From Lachnospiraceae bacterium (GTDB taxonomy: Bacteria > Bacillota > Clostridia > Lachnospirales > Lachnospiraceae): a stretch of DNA of 64,000 nucleotides. This document shows positions 48,133 to 56,262 of the stretch, one piece after another. Each line of letters starts with the position of its first letter. The first letter of the stretch is position 1. The notes below the pieces were generated by a model. That model saw only the letters and a list, made by a program, of their open reading frames with translations. It did no database searches and was not told the origin of the DNA. The stretch covers positions 226,843 to 290,842 of the forward strand of contig JAFZVZ010000017.1 in assembly GCA_017617545.1 (NCBI GenBank), written 5' to 3'. A program made the translations under genes and the position numbers.

Positions 48133-48849
48133 ATGCAGCTTCAACAATTATTGAGCCGGACAAGAAAAGCAATCGATGATTATCAGATGATCCAAGACGG
48201 AGACTCCATTGCAGTCGGAATATCCGGAGGAAAAGACAGTTTGACACTTCTATACGCGCTCGCGGAACTCCGACGCTTCTACCCTGCGAAGTTTGAGCTC
48301 AAGGCGATCAGTGTTAACCTGGGTTATGAGATAGATTACAGCAAAATCGTAAAGCTGTGTGAGGATCTTACTGTAGAGTTGAGAATTGTAGATACAGAGA
48401 TCAAATCCATTGTATTCGATATCCGCAAGGAGGAGAACCCTTGCAGCCTGTGTTCCAAACTGCGTAAGGGTGCTTTCAATGATTCCGCCAAGGAGTTCGG
48501 ATGCAACAAAGCAGCATACGCGCATCACAGAGATGATGTGATCGAGACATTTCTCATGTCTCTAATATACGAAGGTCGTGTTCACTGCTTCTCGCCCGTT
48601 ACGTATCTCGACAGAAGCGATATTACTCTGATACGCCCGCTGATCTATGTCAACGAGTGCGATATCGTAGGTTTCAAGAACAAATATGATCTCCCCGTGT
48701 TTCGCAACCCATGCCCTGCGGACGGGTATACAAAACGCGAGGACATTAAGAATCTGATCAAGCAATTAGACAGTGAAGCTCCCGGGATCAGGGATCGTCT
48801 GTTCCGCGCCGTGATCTCCGGAAGCATTCCTACCTGGATCAAGCCCTGA
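48133..48849 (+). CDS. ttcA: TtcA-like PP-loop tRNA 2-thiolation ATPase
   Basis: 238 aa. PP-loop SGGKDSLTLLYAL near residues 33-45, then NPCSLCSKLRKGAFN (the TtcA CxxC) and AYAHHRDDVIETFLMSLIYEG. In E. coli TtcA carries an Fe-S cluster and thiolates C32 of certain tRNAs; related clostridial proteins are only annotated by similarity. No ribosome site stronger than ACAGGGAG is seen. Stands alone between divergent operons. Confidence 0.87.
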   Translation: MQLQQLLSRTRKAIDDYQMIQDGDSIAVGISGGKDSLTLLYALAELRRFYPAKFELKAISVNLGYEIDYSKIVKLCEDLTVELRIVDTEIKSIVFDIRKEENPCSLCSKLRKGAFNDSAKEFGCNKAAYAHHRDDVIETFLMSLIYEGRVHCFSPVTYLDRSDITLIRPLIYVNECDIVGFKNKYDLPVFRNPCPADGYTKREDIKNLIKQLDSEAPGIRDRLFRAVISGSIPTWIKP

Positions 48850-48862
48850 CTACCTTCCGTCA

Positions 48863-49258
48863 TTATTCATAGTACGGAACAAGCAGCGGATAGCCATATC
48901 GGATCGTGTCCGATTCCAGGCCGTTCGTCTTCTTGATCTCGCGGATATAATCCTTCATATTGCCGCATTCCGGAGTGTAGTACTCTTCTGCAATGCTCCA
49001 GAGACTGTCGCCGCTCTCAACGTAAACGGACGTAAGCTTCTTGGTGCGCTGCGAGCTGCCCTTGGCATTCCCGAGCAGGGATGCGAACGCAAAGCAGATC
49101 ACAAATGCAACCACGGCGATCACGACCACAGTGATCGTTCTGCGGTACAGTTTCTTCATTCTTCTTGCATCGTCTTTAGCCGCGTTGCCGGCTCTTCTGA
49201 GATCCTCTGCCGTAAGCGGAAACCGCAATACCTTTTCGTTCATGTTCTCCTGTGACAT
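48863..49258 (-). CDS. yneA: YneA-like SOS division suppressor (LysM domain)
   Basis: 131 aa. A cytoplasmic N-terminus of about 50 residues, one membrane segment (ITVVVIAVVAFVICFAFASLLG), and a C-terminal LysM domain (YVESGDSLWSIAEEYY ... GYPLLVPYYE). In B. subtilis YneA blocks division during SOS and is transcribed divergently from lexA; the same layout is seen here. The start at 49258 has AAAGGAT upstream; the frame from 49297 lacks one. The promoter contains a LexA box. The N-terminal tail is longer than in B. subtilis YneA. Confidence 0.87.
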   Translation of the reverse strand: MSQENMNEKVLRFPLTAEDLRRAGNAAKDDARRMKKLYRRTITVVVIAVVAFVICFAFASLLGNAKGSSQRTKKLTSVYVESGDSLWSIAEEYYTPECGNMKDYIREIKKTNGLESDTIRYGYPLLVPYYE

Positions 49259-49373
49259 AGCTAAATCCTTTCTGCAGTCAACACTTTCCGCGACCATCCG
49301 TCCATGATCCGGTTCTCTGCTCTTCTTACCATTACATCATGTCACACAATCATATCCACACTTTGCTTGTAAT

Positions 49374-49387
49374 CGAACGTTCGTTCG
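49374..49387. promoter_or_regulatory. LexA box 1
   Basis: CGAACGTTCGTTCG, matching the Gram-positive SOS box CGAACrnryGTTyC. It lies downstream of the yneA -10, so LexA here would block yneA transcription. Confidence 0.85.
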
Positions 49388-49398
49388 TTTGTGCTGTC

Positions 49399-49427
49399 AT
49401 TATACGAACAGTTGTTCGGATTGTCAA
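49399..49427 (-). promoter_or_regulatory. yneA promoter (consensus) with embedded LexA box 2
   Basis: Minus strand: TTGACA (49427-49422), exactly 17 bp, TATAAT (49404-49399), a full consensus promoter. The spacer contains LexA box 2, CGAACAGTTGTTCG (49405-49418). Strong when derepressed, tightly blocked by LexA. Confidence 0.93.
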
Positions 49428-49456
49428 GCGATTTTCAGCATTTTCCGAAGAAAAAT

Positions 49457-49470
49457 CGAACAAATGTTTT
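49457..49470. promoter_or_regulatory. LexA box 3
   Basis: CGAACAAATGTTTT; same sequence as box 4, 48 bp apart. Confidence 0.8.
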
Positions 49471-49504
49471 GCTATATTTTTGTTAATTATGCCGAACAAA
49501 TAAT

Positions 49505-49518
49505 CGAACAAATGTTTT
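49505..49518. promoter_or_regulatory. LexA box 4 at the lexA promoter
   Basis: CGAACAAATGTTTT overlaps the first bases of a candidate -35 TTGCAT (49517-49522), which is 17 bp from TACAAT (49540-49545). It suits lexA autorepression. Confidence 0.8.
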
Positions 49519-49598
49519 GCATTTTGGAAAATCATATGTTACAATTACAGCAGATCGTACAGCTAATTGCTCTATCAGGCAATCAAGGAGGGTTCCCC

Positions 49599-50213
49599 AT
49601 GCCAGGAAAGATTACGAAAAAACAGGAAGAGATATTAAATTACATTAAGGATCAGATCCTCAAGAAGGGATATCCGCCGTCGGTACGCGACATCTGCACG
49701 GCCGTTGATCTTCGTTCCACATCCTCAGTGCACTCTCACCTTGAGACGCTGGAGGAGAACGGCTATATCCGCCGGGACCCGGCGAAGCCCCGCTGCATTG
49801 AGATCATCGACGACTCTTTCCGGCTGACCGACCGCGAGATGGTGAACGTGCCCGTCGTAGGTACTGTTGCCGCAGGACAGCCGATCCTCGCTACCGAACA
49901 TATCGTTGATTATTTTCCGATCCCGACCGAGTACATGCCGAACGCCGAGACCTTCTTTCTCACTGTCAAGGGCGACAGCATGATCAACGCCGGTATCTTT
50001 GACGGCGACCGCATTCTCGTGCGCAAGCAGGAGCACGCTTCGAACGGCGATATTGTTGTAGCTCTTGTCGACGATTCCGCTACGGTCAAAACCTTCTACA
50101 AGGAGCACGGTCATTTCCGTCTCCAGCCGGAGAACGATACCATGGATCCGATCATTGTTGAAAACTGTTTGATCCTCGGAGTTGTGATCGGTCTGTTCCG
50201 CTTCTATCGGTAA
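49599..50213 (+). CDS. lexA: SOS repressor LexA
   Basis: 204 aa. N-terminal winged helix ([31 protein letters not shown]), the Ala-Gly self-cleavage site in GTVAAGQPI, and the Ser127/Lys164 dyad in KGDSMINAG and SATVKTFY. RecA filaments trigger self-cleavage and release SOS genes. ATG 49599 is 7 nt after AAGGAGG; the longer frame from 49389 runs through the LexA boxes and is not used. Confidence 0.97.
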   Translation: MPGKITKKQEEILNYIKDQILKKGYPPSVRDICTAVDLRSTSSVHSHLETLEENGYIRRDPAKPRCIEIIDDSFRLTDREMVNVPVVGTVAAGQPILATEHIVDYFPIPTEYMPNAETFFLTVKGDSMINAGIFDGDRILVRKQEHASNGDIVVALVDDSATVKTFYKEHGHFRLQPENDTMDPIIVENCLILGVVIGLFRFYR

Positions 50214-50309
50214 CAACCCGTTCCGGTAAGCGATAACACCCCGTTCCCGTTTGTTCTGACTTGATTGTACACGGGTCGTTGTCCCATTAATTACCCTTGC
50301 AAAGAAAAA

Positions 50310-50357
50310 GCTGATGAATTTTCGACAAAATTGTCTCGAATTCATCAGCTTCTTTGA
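50310..50357. terminator. Bidirectional terminator between lexA and rsfS
   Basis: GCTGATGAATT (50310-50320) pairs with AATTCATCAGC (50339-50349). T-rich sequence follows on the plus side and AAAGAAAAA precedes, giving U tracts to both convergent transcripts. Confidence 0.85.
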
Positions 50358-50428
50358 TTCTTTTATTGTTTTAGATCTCTCTTGTTTTAGATTTCTCAGT
50401 GAAATCACCCTGCGTATTTGCTGTTGTG

Positions 50429-50797
50429 TTACTGCTCTTTCCAGTCCACGGTATCCACGGTCACGCCGTCTCTCCATACTCGCTCGAGATCATAGAACAG
50501 TCTGTCCTGAGACGAAAAAACATGCACTACGATATCGCCGTAATCCATCAGGATCCATCCGCAGTTTCTGGCACCCTCGATGCGCTTCGGCTCAACATCG
50601 TACTGCTTGTGAAGCTGCATCTGTACTTCATCGACCATGGCTTCCACCTGAGAGGGGTTGCTGCCGTCTGCGATCACGAAGTAGTCAGCGATCGTGGAGA
50701 CCTTGTCAATCTCGATCACCTTGATATCAAAGCCTTTCTTGTTCTCCAGTGCCTGAAAAGCAGTTTTAGCAAGATCCTTTGAAGTGTAATTGTCCAT
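50429..50797 (-). CDS. rsfS: Ribosomal silencing factor RsfS
   Basis: 122 aa, usual length. Family marks ADYFVIADGSNPSQVEAMVDEV, RIEGARNCGWILMDYGDIVVHVF and FYDLERVW. RsfS binds L14 and prevents joining of ribosomal subunits under starvation. Its start overlaps the stop of the nadD-yqeK fusion by one base (TAATG), implying translational coupling. Confidence 0.96.
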   Translation of the reverse strand: MDNYTSKDLAKTAFQALENKKGFDIKVIEIDKVSTIADYFVIADGSNPSQVEAMVDEVQMQLHKQYDVEPKRIEGARNCGWILMDYGDIVVHVFSSQDRLFYDLERVWRDGVTVDTVDWKEQ

Positions 50798-52059
50798 TAA
50801 ATATTCCTTTCCCCGCTTTCCTCGCGGAGTTTATTGTTCAGGCTGTCCATGACATCGATCGTCTTACGGTCGAGCGTCCAGCCCATTGTTCGAACATATT
50901 GAACCGTACAGTCGATCGCCGTCAGGGCTGCTTTGACCAGGTTCTCATATCCCATCATGCGGATGCTGTGAAGCGTACAGCAAAGCGGCCTGTGATCGCG
51001 GAACGGCTCACAGAAATCAGCCGTAAACACAGCCAGATCAACCGCACTCATATCCACGTCGCCGACGCAGTGCTTTTCGATCGCCGACAGGATCACAGGG
51101 TCTTCGATCCCGTACTCATGCTCCGCAAGATACTTTCCGACCTTCGCGTGCAGCACCTCCTGCACCGAACGCTCCTCCTCGGTAACGGGAATGCCGAGTT
51201 CGTCACAGATGGACGCGTACCCGTCGTGCGCGATGTATTTTGCGCAGTCATGCATCAAGCCGGCGAGAAACGTCTGCTGTACCGTGTCGTAAAATCCATC
51301 CTCCGACGGTACATTCCCGTGTCTCTCTTCGTACTCCTGCATGAAATCGGCAGCCAGATGGGCAACGCCGATACAGTGGGATAACCGGTGTGCGGAAAGC
51401 TTCGTCGCAAGCAGCTTTTCGAATGTATTGTACAGTTCAAAGGTTTCCGGCCGGATCGCCGTTGCCTTACGTCCGTACAAACCGAAGCGATCGATATACC
51501 GAAGCGCCCTCGGAGCGATCAGATCCGTCTCTCTGCCTTCGTGTATCATCTGCCGTAGCATCGTCGACGAGACCGGCTGATATTGCATCTCAAGTGGGAT
51601 AAACACATTGTTATACTGTTCGTTCCGCTCCGCAAGCAGCCGGCGGAATCCGTCCTCATTTTCCGCGCGAACCGCCACCGGGATCTTCGCCAGACGCGCG
51701 ATTGTGTCAGGCTCATGCCACGTTGGAAAATCAAACAGGGAATCCTGCCCCATGACATAATACAATTCACCATCCGGATGCTCCGCTGTAAGCATGCTGA
51801 GCGTGTCCGAGGTGTAGGATTTGCCTTCACGGCCAAATTCCATGACATTCATCTCGAGACTTTCGTCCGGGATGGACAGTTCGATCATCATCAGGCGATG
51901 GACATCGTCAGTAATGAACTCCCGCTGTTTGTGCGGCGGTATCCGCGCAGGCATGATCCACATCATGTCGAGCCCGAACTGCTCCTTCGCCTTGAGCGCG
52001 ATCTTAATGTGACCGCTGTGGATCGGGTCAAACGTTCCGCCGAGTATTCCTACTTTCAT
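50797..52059 (-). CDS. nadD-yqeK: NadD nicotinate-nucleotide adenylyltransferase fused to a YqeK HD-domain hydrolase
   Basis: 420 aa in one frame. Residues 1 to about 205 are NadD: GGTFDPIHSGH (the HxGH nucleotidyltransferase motif) and SSTMLRQMI. Residues about 215-415 are a YqeK-type HD domain: AHRLSHCIGVAHLAADF, FLAGLMHDCAKY and IEKHCVG. NadD makes deamido-NAD+; YqeK hydrolyses Ap4A. In B. subtilis these are separate neighbouring genes followed by rsfS, so the fusion preserves that order. Confidence 0.92.
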   Translation of the reverse strand: MKVGILGGTFDPIHSGHIKIALKAKEQFGLDMMWIMPARIPPHKQREFITDDVHRLMMIELSIPDESLEMNVMEFGREGKSYTSDTLSMLTAEHPDGELYYVMGQDSLFDFPTWHEPDTIARLAKIPVAVRAENEDGFRRLLAERNEQYNNVFIPLEMQYQPVSSTMLRQMIHEGRETDLIAPRALRYIDRFGLYGRKATAIRPETFELYNTFEKLLATKLSAHRLSHCIGVAHLAADFMQEYEERHGNVPSEDGFYDTVQQTFLAGLMHDCAKYIAHDGYASICDELGIPVTEEERSVQEVLHAKVGKYLAEHEYGIEDPVILSAIEKHCVGDVDMSAVDLAVFTADFCEPFRDHRPLCCTLHSIRMMGYENLVKAALTAIDCTVQYVRTMGWTLDRKTIDVMDSLNNKLREESGERNI

Positions 52060-52155
52060 TGGTCTCCTCTGCTTCGGATCTTGCGAACCGACTGTTTTGG
52101 ATTCGGATCAATCGAACAATTATTATCGCTTCGGTTCGTTCAAACCATTGTTATG

Positions 52156-52443
52156 TCAGGGTAAAATGATCTTCTTCTGCGTCTTCGATTCCCGATACAG
52201 AACGATCTTCTTGCCGATGACCTGGACGATCTCCGAGCCGGTGCGCTCCGCGAGAAGTCTCGCAAGCTCCGCCGGATCATCCGCGCAATTGTTCAAAACG
52301 GCAACCTTGACCAGCTCACGCGCCTCAAGGATCTCGCGGATCCCTTCGCAAAACTCGGGCGTAACGCTGGATTTGCCGATGCGAAACGCCGGGTCGATGT
52401 TCATGGCCAGGCCCTTCAGGTAAGCTCTCTGCTTTGTAGTCAT
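52156..52443 (-). CDS. yhbY: YhbY-family RNA-binding protein (CRM domain)
   Basis: 95 aa single CRM domain: TTKQRAYLKGLAMNIDPAFRIGK and the C-terminal VIGKKIVLYRESK. Associates with pre-50S ribosomes. Sits between obg and nadD as in other Firmicutes. Confidence 0.94.
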   Translation of the reverse strand: MTTKQRAYLKGLAMNIDPAFRIGKSSVTPEFCEGIREILEARELVKVAVLNNCADDPAELARLLAERTGSEIVQVIGKKIVLYRESKTQKKIILP

Positions 52444-52515
52444 TTCATTAACCTCATAATACCATCATACAACGATTACGGCAACCGTAACGGTGCCTAA
52501 TTTGCAATCGCCGGT

Positions 52516-53811
52516 TTATTTGTAATAGTCGAACTGAAGACCGTACATGCGCACGGTGTCGCCGTCCTGGATACCAAGCTCCTCGAGCTTCTCGAGAATT
52601 CCGTTAGTCTTCAGGAAGTTCTGGAAGAACTCAAAGCCCTTCTCGGAATCCAGGTTCGTGTACCCAAGCATGCGTTCGATCCGCGGACCCTCCACGACAT
52701 ACACGCTGTCTTCCGTATTGTACTCAACCGTGTACGGTTCCTGCGCCGTGTCCGCAGCCTCCGGAAAATACTCCTGCTCAAACATGATCGGCTCCTCCGA
52801 GCACGTCTGAAGCATGTTCCAAAGTTCGTACAGACATTCTTTAACGCCCAAACCGCTGACCGCGGAAAGCGGTACGACAAGCGTGTCGGGCATATCCTCG
52901 CGGATACCCTCACGGATCATCTCAAGGATCGTCTCGCGTTCCTCCTCCGGATACACGTCCATCTTGTTCGCGGCGATGATCTGCGGCTTGGAAGCGAGCA
53001 CCTCGCTGTATTTTGCGAGCTCCTCATTGATCAGACGGATATCCTCCACGGGATCACGTCCCTCCGTTCCCGCGGCATCCACAATGTGCAGGATCACCTT
53101 GCAGCGCTCGACGTGCTTTAAAAACTCATGTCCGAGTCCGACACCCTCCGAAGCTCCCTCGATCAAACCGGGGATATCGGCGATCACAAAGCCATCCGTC
53201 CCCTCCAGGTTTACCACGCCGAGGTTCGGATTGAGCGTCGTAAAATGATAGTCCGCGATCTTCGGGCGCGCGTTGGAGACACGCGAAAGGAACGTCGATT
53301 TTCCGACATTGGGAAAACCGACGAGACCGACATCCGCGATCACCTTCAGCTCCAGGATCACGTTGAGCTCGCGGCCCTTCTGGCCGGGCTGCGCATACTT
53401 CGGCACCTGCATCGTCGGTGTCGCGTAGTGCATGTTGCCCTTGCCTCCGCGTCCGCCCTTCAGGAGGACTACACGGCGGTTCTCATGGGACATGTCCGCG
53501 ATCACCTTGCCGGTCTCCGCCTCGCGGATGACAGTGCCTTCAGGCACCTTCACGACAAGGTCCTCACCGTCCGCGCCGTTACAGTGGTTATTTCCGCCGG
53601 GCTCACCGTTCTTCGCGCAGTACTTGCGGATAAAACGGAAATCGTTGAGCGTGTTCAGACCGTCATCAACCTCAAAGATCAGATCTCCGCCGCGTCCGCC
53701 GTCTCCGCCGTTCGGACCGCCGGCCGCGACGAATTTTTCGCGTCGGAAACCGACATGGCCGTCTCCGCCGTTACCGGAACGGATATAAATTTTTGCCGTA
53801 TCAGCAAACAT
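52516..53811 (-). CDS. obg: GTPase Obg
   Basis: 431 aa. The N-terminal glycine-rich Obg fold (GNGGDGHVGFRREKFVAAGGPNGG), a G domain with G1 GFPNVGKST, G3 DIPGLIEGAS and NKMD, and a C-terminal OCT domain (RMLGYTNLDSEKGFEFFQNFLKTNG). Essential for 50S assembly and stress control. Its N-terminus MFADTAKIYIRSGNGG is preceded by GGAGGT. Confidence 0.97.
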   Translation of the reverse strand: MFADTAKIYIRSGNGGDGHVGFRREKFVAAGGPNGGDGGRGGDLIFEVDDGLNTLNDFRFIRKYCAKNGEPGGNNHCNGADGEDLVVKVPEGTVIREAETGKVIADMSHENRRVVLLKGGRGGKGNMHYATPTMQVPKYAQPGQKGRELNVILELKVIADVGLVGFPNVGKSTFLSRVSNARPKIADYHFTTLNPNLGVVNLEGTDGFVIADIPGLIEGASEGVGLGHEFLKHVERCKVILHIVDAAGTEGRDPVEDIRLINEELAKYSEVLASKPQIIAANKMDVYPEEERETILEMIREGIREDMPDTLVVPLSAVSGLGVKECLYELWNMLQTCSEEPIMFEQEYFPEAADTAQEPYTVEYNTEDSVYVVEGPRIERMLGYTNLDSEKGFEFFQNFLKTNGILEKLEELGIQDGDTVRMYGLQFDYYK

Positions 53812-53827
53812 TACAAACCTCCACAGA

Positions 53828-53866
53828 AGAAAAAAGTCCCGTTCCGACTGTCGCTGGAACGGGACT
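53828..53866 (-). terminator. Intrinsic terminator between rpmA and obg
   Basis: Perfect 11-bp stem AGTCCCGTTCC (53835-53845) / GGAACGGGACT (53856-53866). Read on the minus strand it is followed by a TTTTTTCTTC tract. It would end most rplU-prp-rpmA transcripts, giving ribosomal proteins a higher dose than Obg. Confidence 0.9.
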
Positions 53867-53882
53867 GATCAATCAATTCCAA

Positions 53883-54167
53883 TTATTCGGCAACGGGATA
53901 AACGCTGGCCTGTTTCTTACCACCCGCCTTGGTCTCAAAACGAAGCGTTCCGTCAACCAATGCGAACAGCGTGTCATCGCCACCGCGTCCTACGTTAACG
54001 CCGGGATGGATCTTGGTCCCGCGCTGCTTGAAAAGGATGTTGCCGGCCTTAACGAACTGACCGTCGGCTCTCTTGGCGCCGAGGCGCTTGGACTCGGAAT
54101 CTCTACCGTTCTTGGTAGAACCCACACCCTTTTTATGAGCGAATAACTGAAGGTTCATCTTTAACAT
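53883..54167 (-). CDS. rpmA: 50S ribosomal protein L27
   Basis: 94 aa. It begins MLKMNLQLF followed by [15 protein letters not shown]. The first nine residues are the Firmicutes extension cut after Phe by Prp to expose the N-terminus that reaches the peptidyl-transferase centre. The first ATG has AAGGAGG 9 nt upstream. It lies 14 nt after prp. Confidence 0.97.
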   Translation of the reverse strand: MLKMNLQLFAHKKGVGSTKNGRDSESKRLGAKRADGQFVKAGNILFKQRGTKIHPGVNVGRGGDDTLFALVDGTLRFETKAGGKKQASVYPVAE

Positions 54168-54181
54168 GATCGTTTACCTCC

Positions 54182-54508
54182 TTACTGAGAACTACTCTTT
54201 TCAACAACTTTGACATATCGCCCGTAATCCTCTGCGATATGTGTGATCCCCAGGTGCAGCGACTGCAAAAGGAGCTCACCCTCACTGCTGACGGGATCCT
54301 GTAATCTGCAGGACACAAACCCGTCTTCTTTCTGCTTAACGTCTGCGCGGTCGCTCGTCAGCTTCTCAATGGAATTCACGCAGTTGATAACCAACGCGGA
54401 AACCCCGGCGCACACGATGTCCTCGCCTTGATCGGCGTAATCCGCATGCCCGCTGCTCTGAAAGCCGCACAGCCTGCCTTCTTTCATGTAAAACACCACT
54501 TTGATCAT
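54182..54508 (-). CDS. prp: Ribosomal-processing cysteine protease Prp
   Basis: 108 aa. GHADYADQGEDIVCAGVSALV holds the catalytic His and Cys. It removes the N-terminal extension of L27 and lies, as usual, between rplU and rpmA. Confidence 0.95.
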   Translation of the reverse strand: MIKVVFYMKEGRLCGFQSSGHADYADQGEDIVCAGVSALVINCVNSIEKLTSDRADVKQKEDGFVSCRLQDPVSSEGELLLQSLHLGITHIAEDYGRYVKVVEKSSSQ

Positions 54509-54532
54509 GGCTGTTTCTCCCGGGAGAACCGA

Positions 54533-54841
54533 TTACATGTTGATGGCGTCAATCTTCACCTGAGTAAACGGCTGTCTGTGACCGTTCTTCTTGTGATATC
54601 CGCTCTTTCTCTTGTATCTGTAAACAATAACCTTCTTGGCCTTGCCTTCGCCGAGAACGGTCGCAGATACAGTAGCACCGGAAACCACAGGCGTTCCGAC
54701 GATCAATTCTCCGTTGTTCACGGCCAGAACCTGGTCAAATGTATAGCTCTCGCCTTCTGCAGCGCCGAGCTTCTCGACTCTAATGATATCGCCTTCCGCT
54801 ACCTTGTACTGTTTACCACCGGTTGCAATAATTGCGTACAT
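54533..54841 (-). CDS. rplU: 50S ribosomal protein L21
   Basis: 102 aa. It begins MYAIIATGGKQYKVAEGDIIRVEKL and contains YRYKRKSGYHKKNGHRQPFT. The start at 54841 follows GGAGGTACCT; the longer frame to 54889 covers the leader. Confidence 0.97.
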   Translation of the reverse strand: MYAIIATGGKQYKVAEGDIIRVEKLGAAEGESYTFDQVLAVNNGELIVGTPVVSGATVSATVLGEGKAKKVIVYRYKRKSGYHKKNGHRQPFTQVKIDAINM

Positions 54842-54935
54842 ACAGGTACCTCCATTATCATTACTCGCCAGTTTCGGCGGCGCCCTCATTCGGAAAATGG
54901 GCGCACTTATACCTTACTGTGCGGCACACTCGAAA
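54842..54935 (-). promoter_or_regulatory. Structured rplU leader (L21 leader candidate)
   Basis: The about 95-nt leader folds into GCGCCC/GGGCGC around a loop that contains CGGAAAAT, plus a short GCCG/TGGC region near the ribosome site. Firmicutes rplU is often preceded by an L21-binding autoregulatory leader; identity is inferred from position. Confidence 0.45.
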
Positions 54936-54964
54936 AATATAGCATACCACGCGGCGCATGTCAA
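54936..54964 (-). promoter_or_regulatory. Promoter of rplU-prp-rpmA
   Basis: Minus strand: TTGACA (54964-54959), exactly 17 bp, TATATT (54941-54936). A near-consensus promoter suited to ribosomal protein expression. Confidence 0.88.
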
Positions 54965-55050
54965 CTGTTTTTTGCGTAACTCACGGCACTTTTTGCCGTA
55001 TTATCCGTGTTTCTCCGTAAAATACGTGCCGACTGCCGCTTTCAGCCTTC

Positions 55051-56244
55051 CTAAAGCACCGAATACTTCCTCACATCCTCCTCCAACGGACGATGTTTCT
55101 TCATTCTCGTGATCTCCACGAGGTTCAGCTTTGTCATGTCGACAACTCGCGTTTTGACGGGATCATTTTCCAACAGATCCTTCAGACGCTTCATCAGTTC
55201 GTGCCGGTCGTTCTCGCTGTCCATATCGATAAAATCGACGATGACGATCCCGGACAGGTTGCGCAGACGGATCTGGTACGCAAGCTCCTCCGCGGCCTCC
55301 ATGTTGACCTCCAGGAAGCCCTTCGCGCACGCCTTCGAGGCGGAGGCCTTACCGGTATTCACATCCACGACGGTCATTGCCTCCGTCGTGTCAAACACGA
55401 GGTACGCGCCGCTGCGAAGCCATACACGACGAGACGTCAGATCTCCCAGCTTCGCCTTCATTCCGAACTCGGCCTCAAGCGGATACACCGATTTATCGCG
55501 AAGCTCCACTCCCTGCACGCAGTCCGGACGGAACCGCTTCGCAAAATCAAGCACGGAATTGTAGATATCCTCATCCTCCGTCAAAATCCGGTTCACGGTA
55601 TCCATGCCCGAATCGCGCAGGTCGCACAGGAAATCCGGAAGTCCCGCGTACAGCTTGCTGCCGACGGTCCTTGTCTCCGCCGCGGTAAGCAGCGTCTTGT
55701 AGATCTGCAGCACGGTATCGTACTCCGCGCGGATCGCCTCCGTGCCCGCCTTATATGAGTTCGTGCGTAGCATGACCGCGTAGTCACCGTCGATCCACTC
55801 GGCGACGAGTGTACGCATCTCCGCCTTCCATGTATTGTCCTCGATCTTCGAGGAAATCCTCACCTCGCGCTTCCCGTGGATCAGAACGACATGAATGCCG
55901 GTCAGCGAAAAATCGCTCACAACCGTCGCGGGCTTGTTTCGCCCCTCATCGCGCTCCACCTGCACTAAGATCACGTCGCCTGCGTGAAGCTTACAGTCGG
56001 CATGCTTCGGGCTCGCGATCGGATAGTTCGCGCGCTCCAGCTTGAGGAAGCAGTTTCGCTCCCGTCCGATGGACACAAACGCCCCGTTGATGTTCGGCAC
56101 GACGGATTCGATGCGCCCGACATAGATATCCCCGGGCGTAAGGTCTCCCTCCGGCCCCGTGATCCGGATGTCGGACAGACGATTGTCGTTGACCGCCGCG
56201 CTGACTACGGCATCTTTCTTTCTGTATATAATCCTGGTTTCCAA
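55051..56244 (-). CDS. rng: Ribonuclease G/E family endoribonuclease
   Basis: 397 aa, the short RNase G form without the RNase E scaffold. An N-terminal S1-like domain (GDIYVGRIESVVPNINGAFVSIG), then the catalytic region with VVDVNTGK and IVIVDFIDMDSENDRHEL, where the acidic residues bind Mg2+. It cuts single-stranded A/U-rich RNA, including rRNA and mRNA ends. It stands just before rplU, the common clostridial order. Confidence 0.95.
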   Translation of the reverse strand: METRIIYRKKDAVVSAAVNDNRLSDIRITGPEGDLTPGDIYVGRIESVVPNINGAFVSIGRERNCFLKLERANYPIASPKHADCKLHAGDVILVQVERDEGRNKPATVVSDFSLTGIHVVLIHGKREVRISSKIEDNTWKAEMRTLVAEWIDGDYAVMLRTNSYKAGTEAIRAEYDTVLQIYKTLLTAAETRTVGSKLYAGLPDFLCDLRDSGMDTVNRILTEDEDIYNSVLDFAKRFRPDCVQGVELRDKSVYPLEAEFGMKAKLGDLTSRRVWLRSGAYLVFDTTEAMTVVDVNTGKASASKACAKGFLEVNMEAAEELAYQIRLRNLSGIVIVDFIDMDSENDRHELMKRLKDLLENDPVKTRVVDMTKLNLVEITRMKKHRPLEEDVRKYSVL

Positions 56245-56262
56245 TGAAAACTCTCTCCTGCG

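Larger units (their letters stand above)
49259..49598. other. yneA-lexA divergent regulatory region
   Basis: 340 bp without genes; a frame open through it upstream of lexA (from 49389) is cysteine-rich and not protein-like. It contains the two divergent promoters and four LexA boxes listed separately. Confidence 0.8.

Noticed and set aside
49389-49598. N-terminal extension of LexA
   Set aside because: The extension is read through LexA boxes and the promoter; ATG 49599 has an ideal Shine-Dalgarno and matches LexA length.
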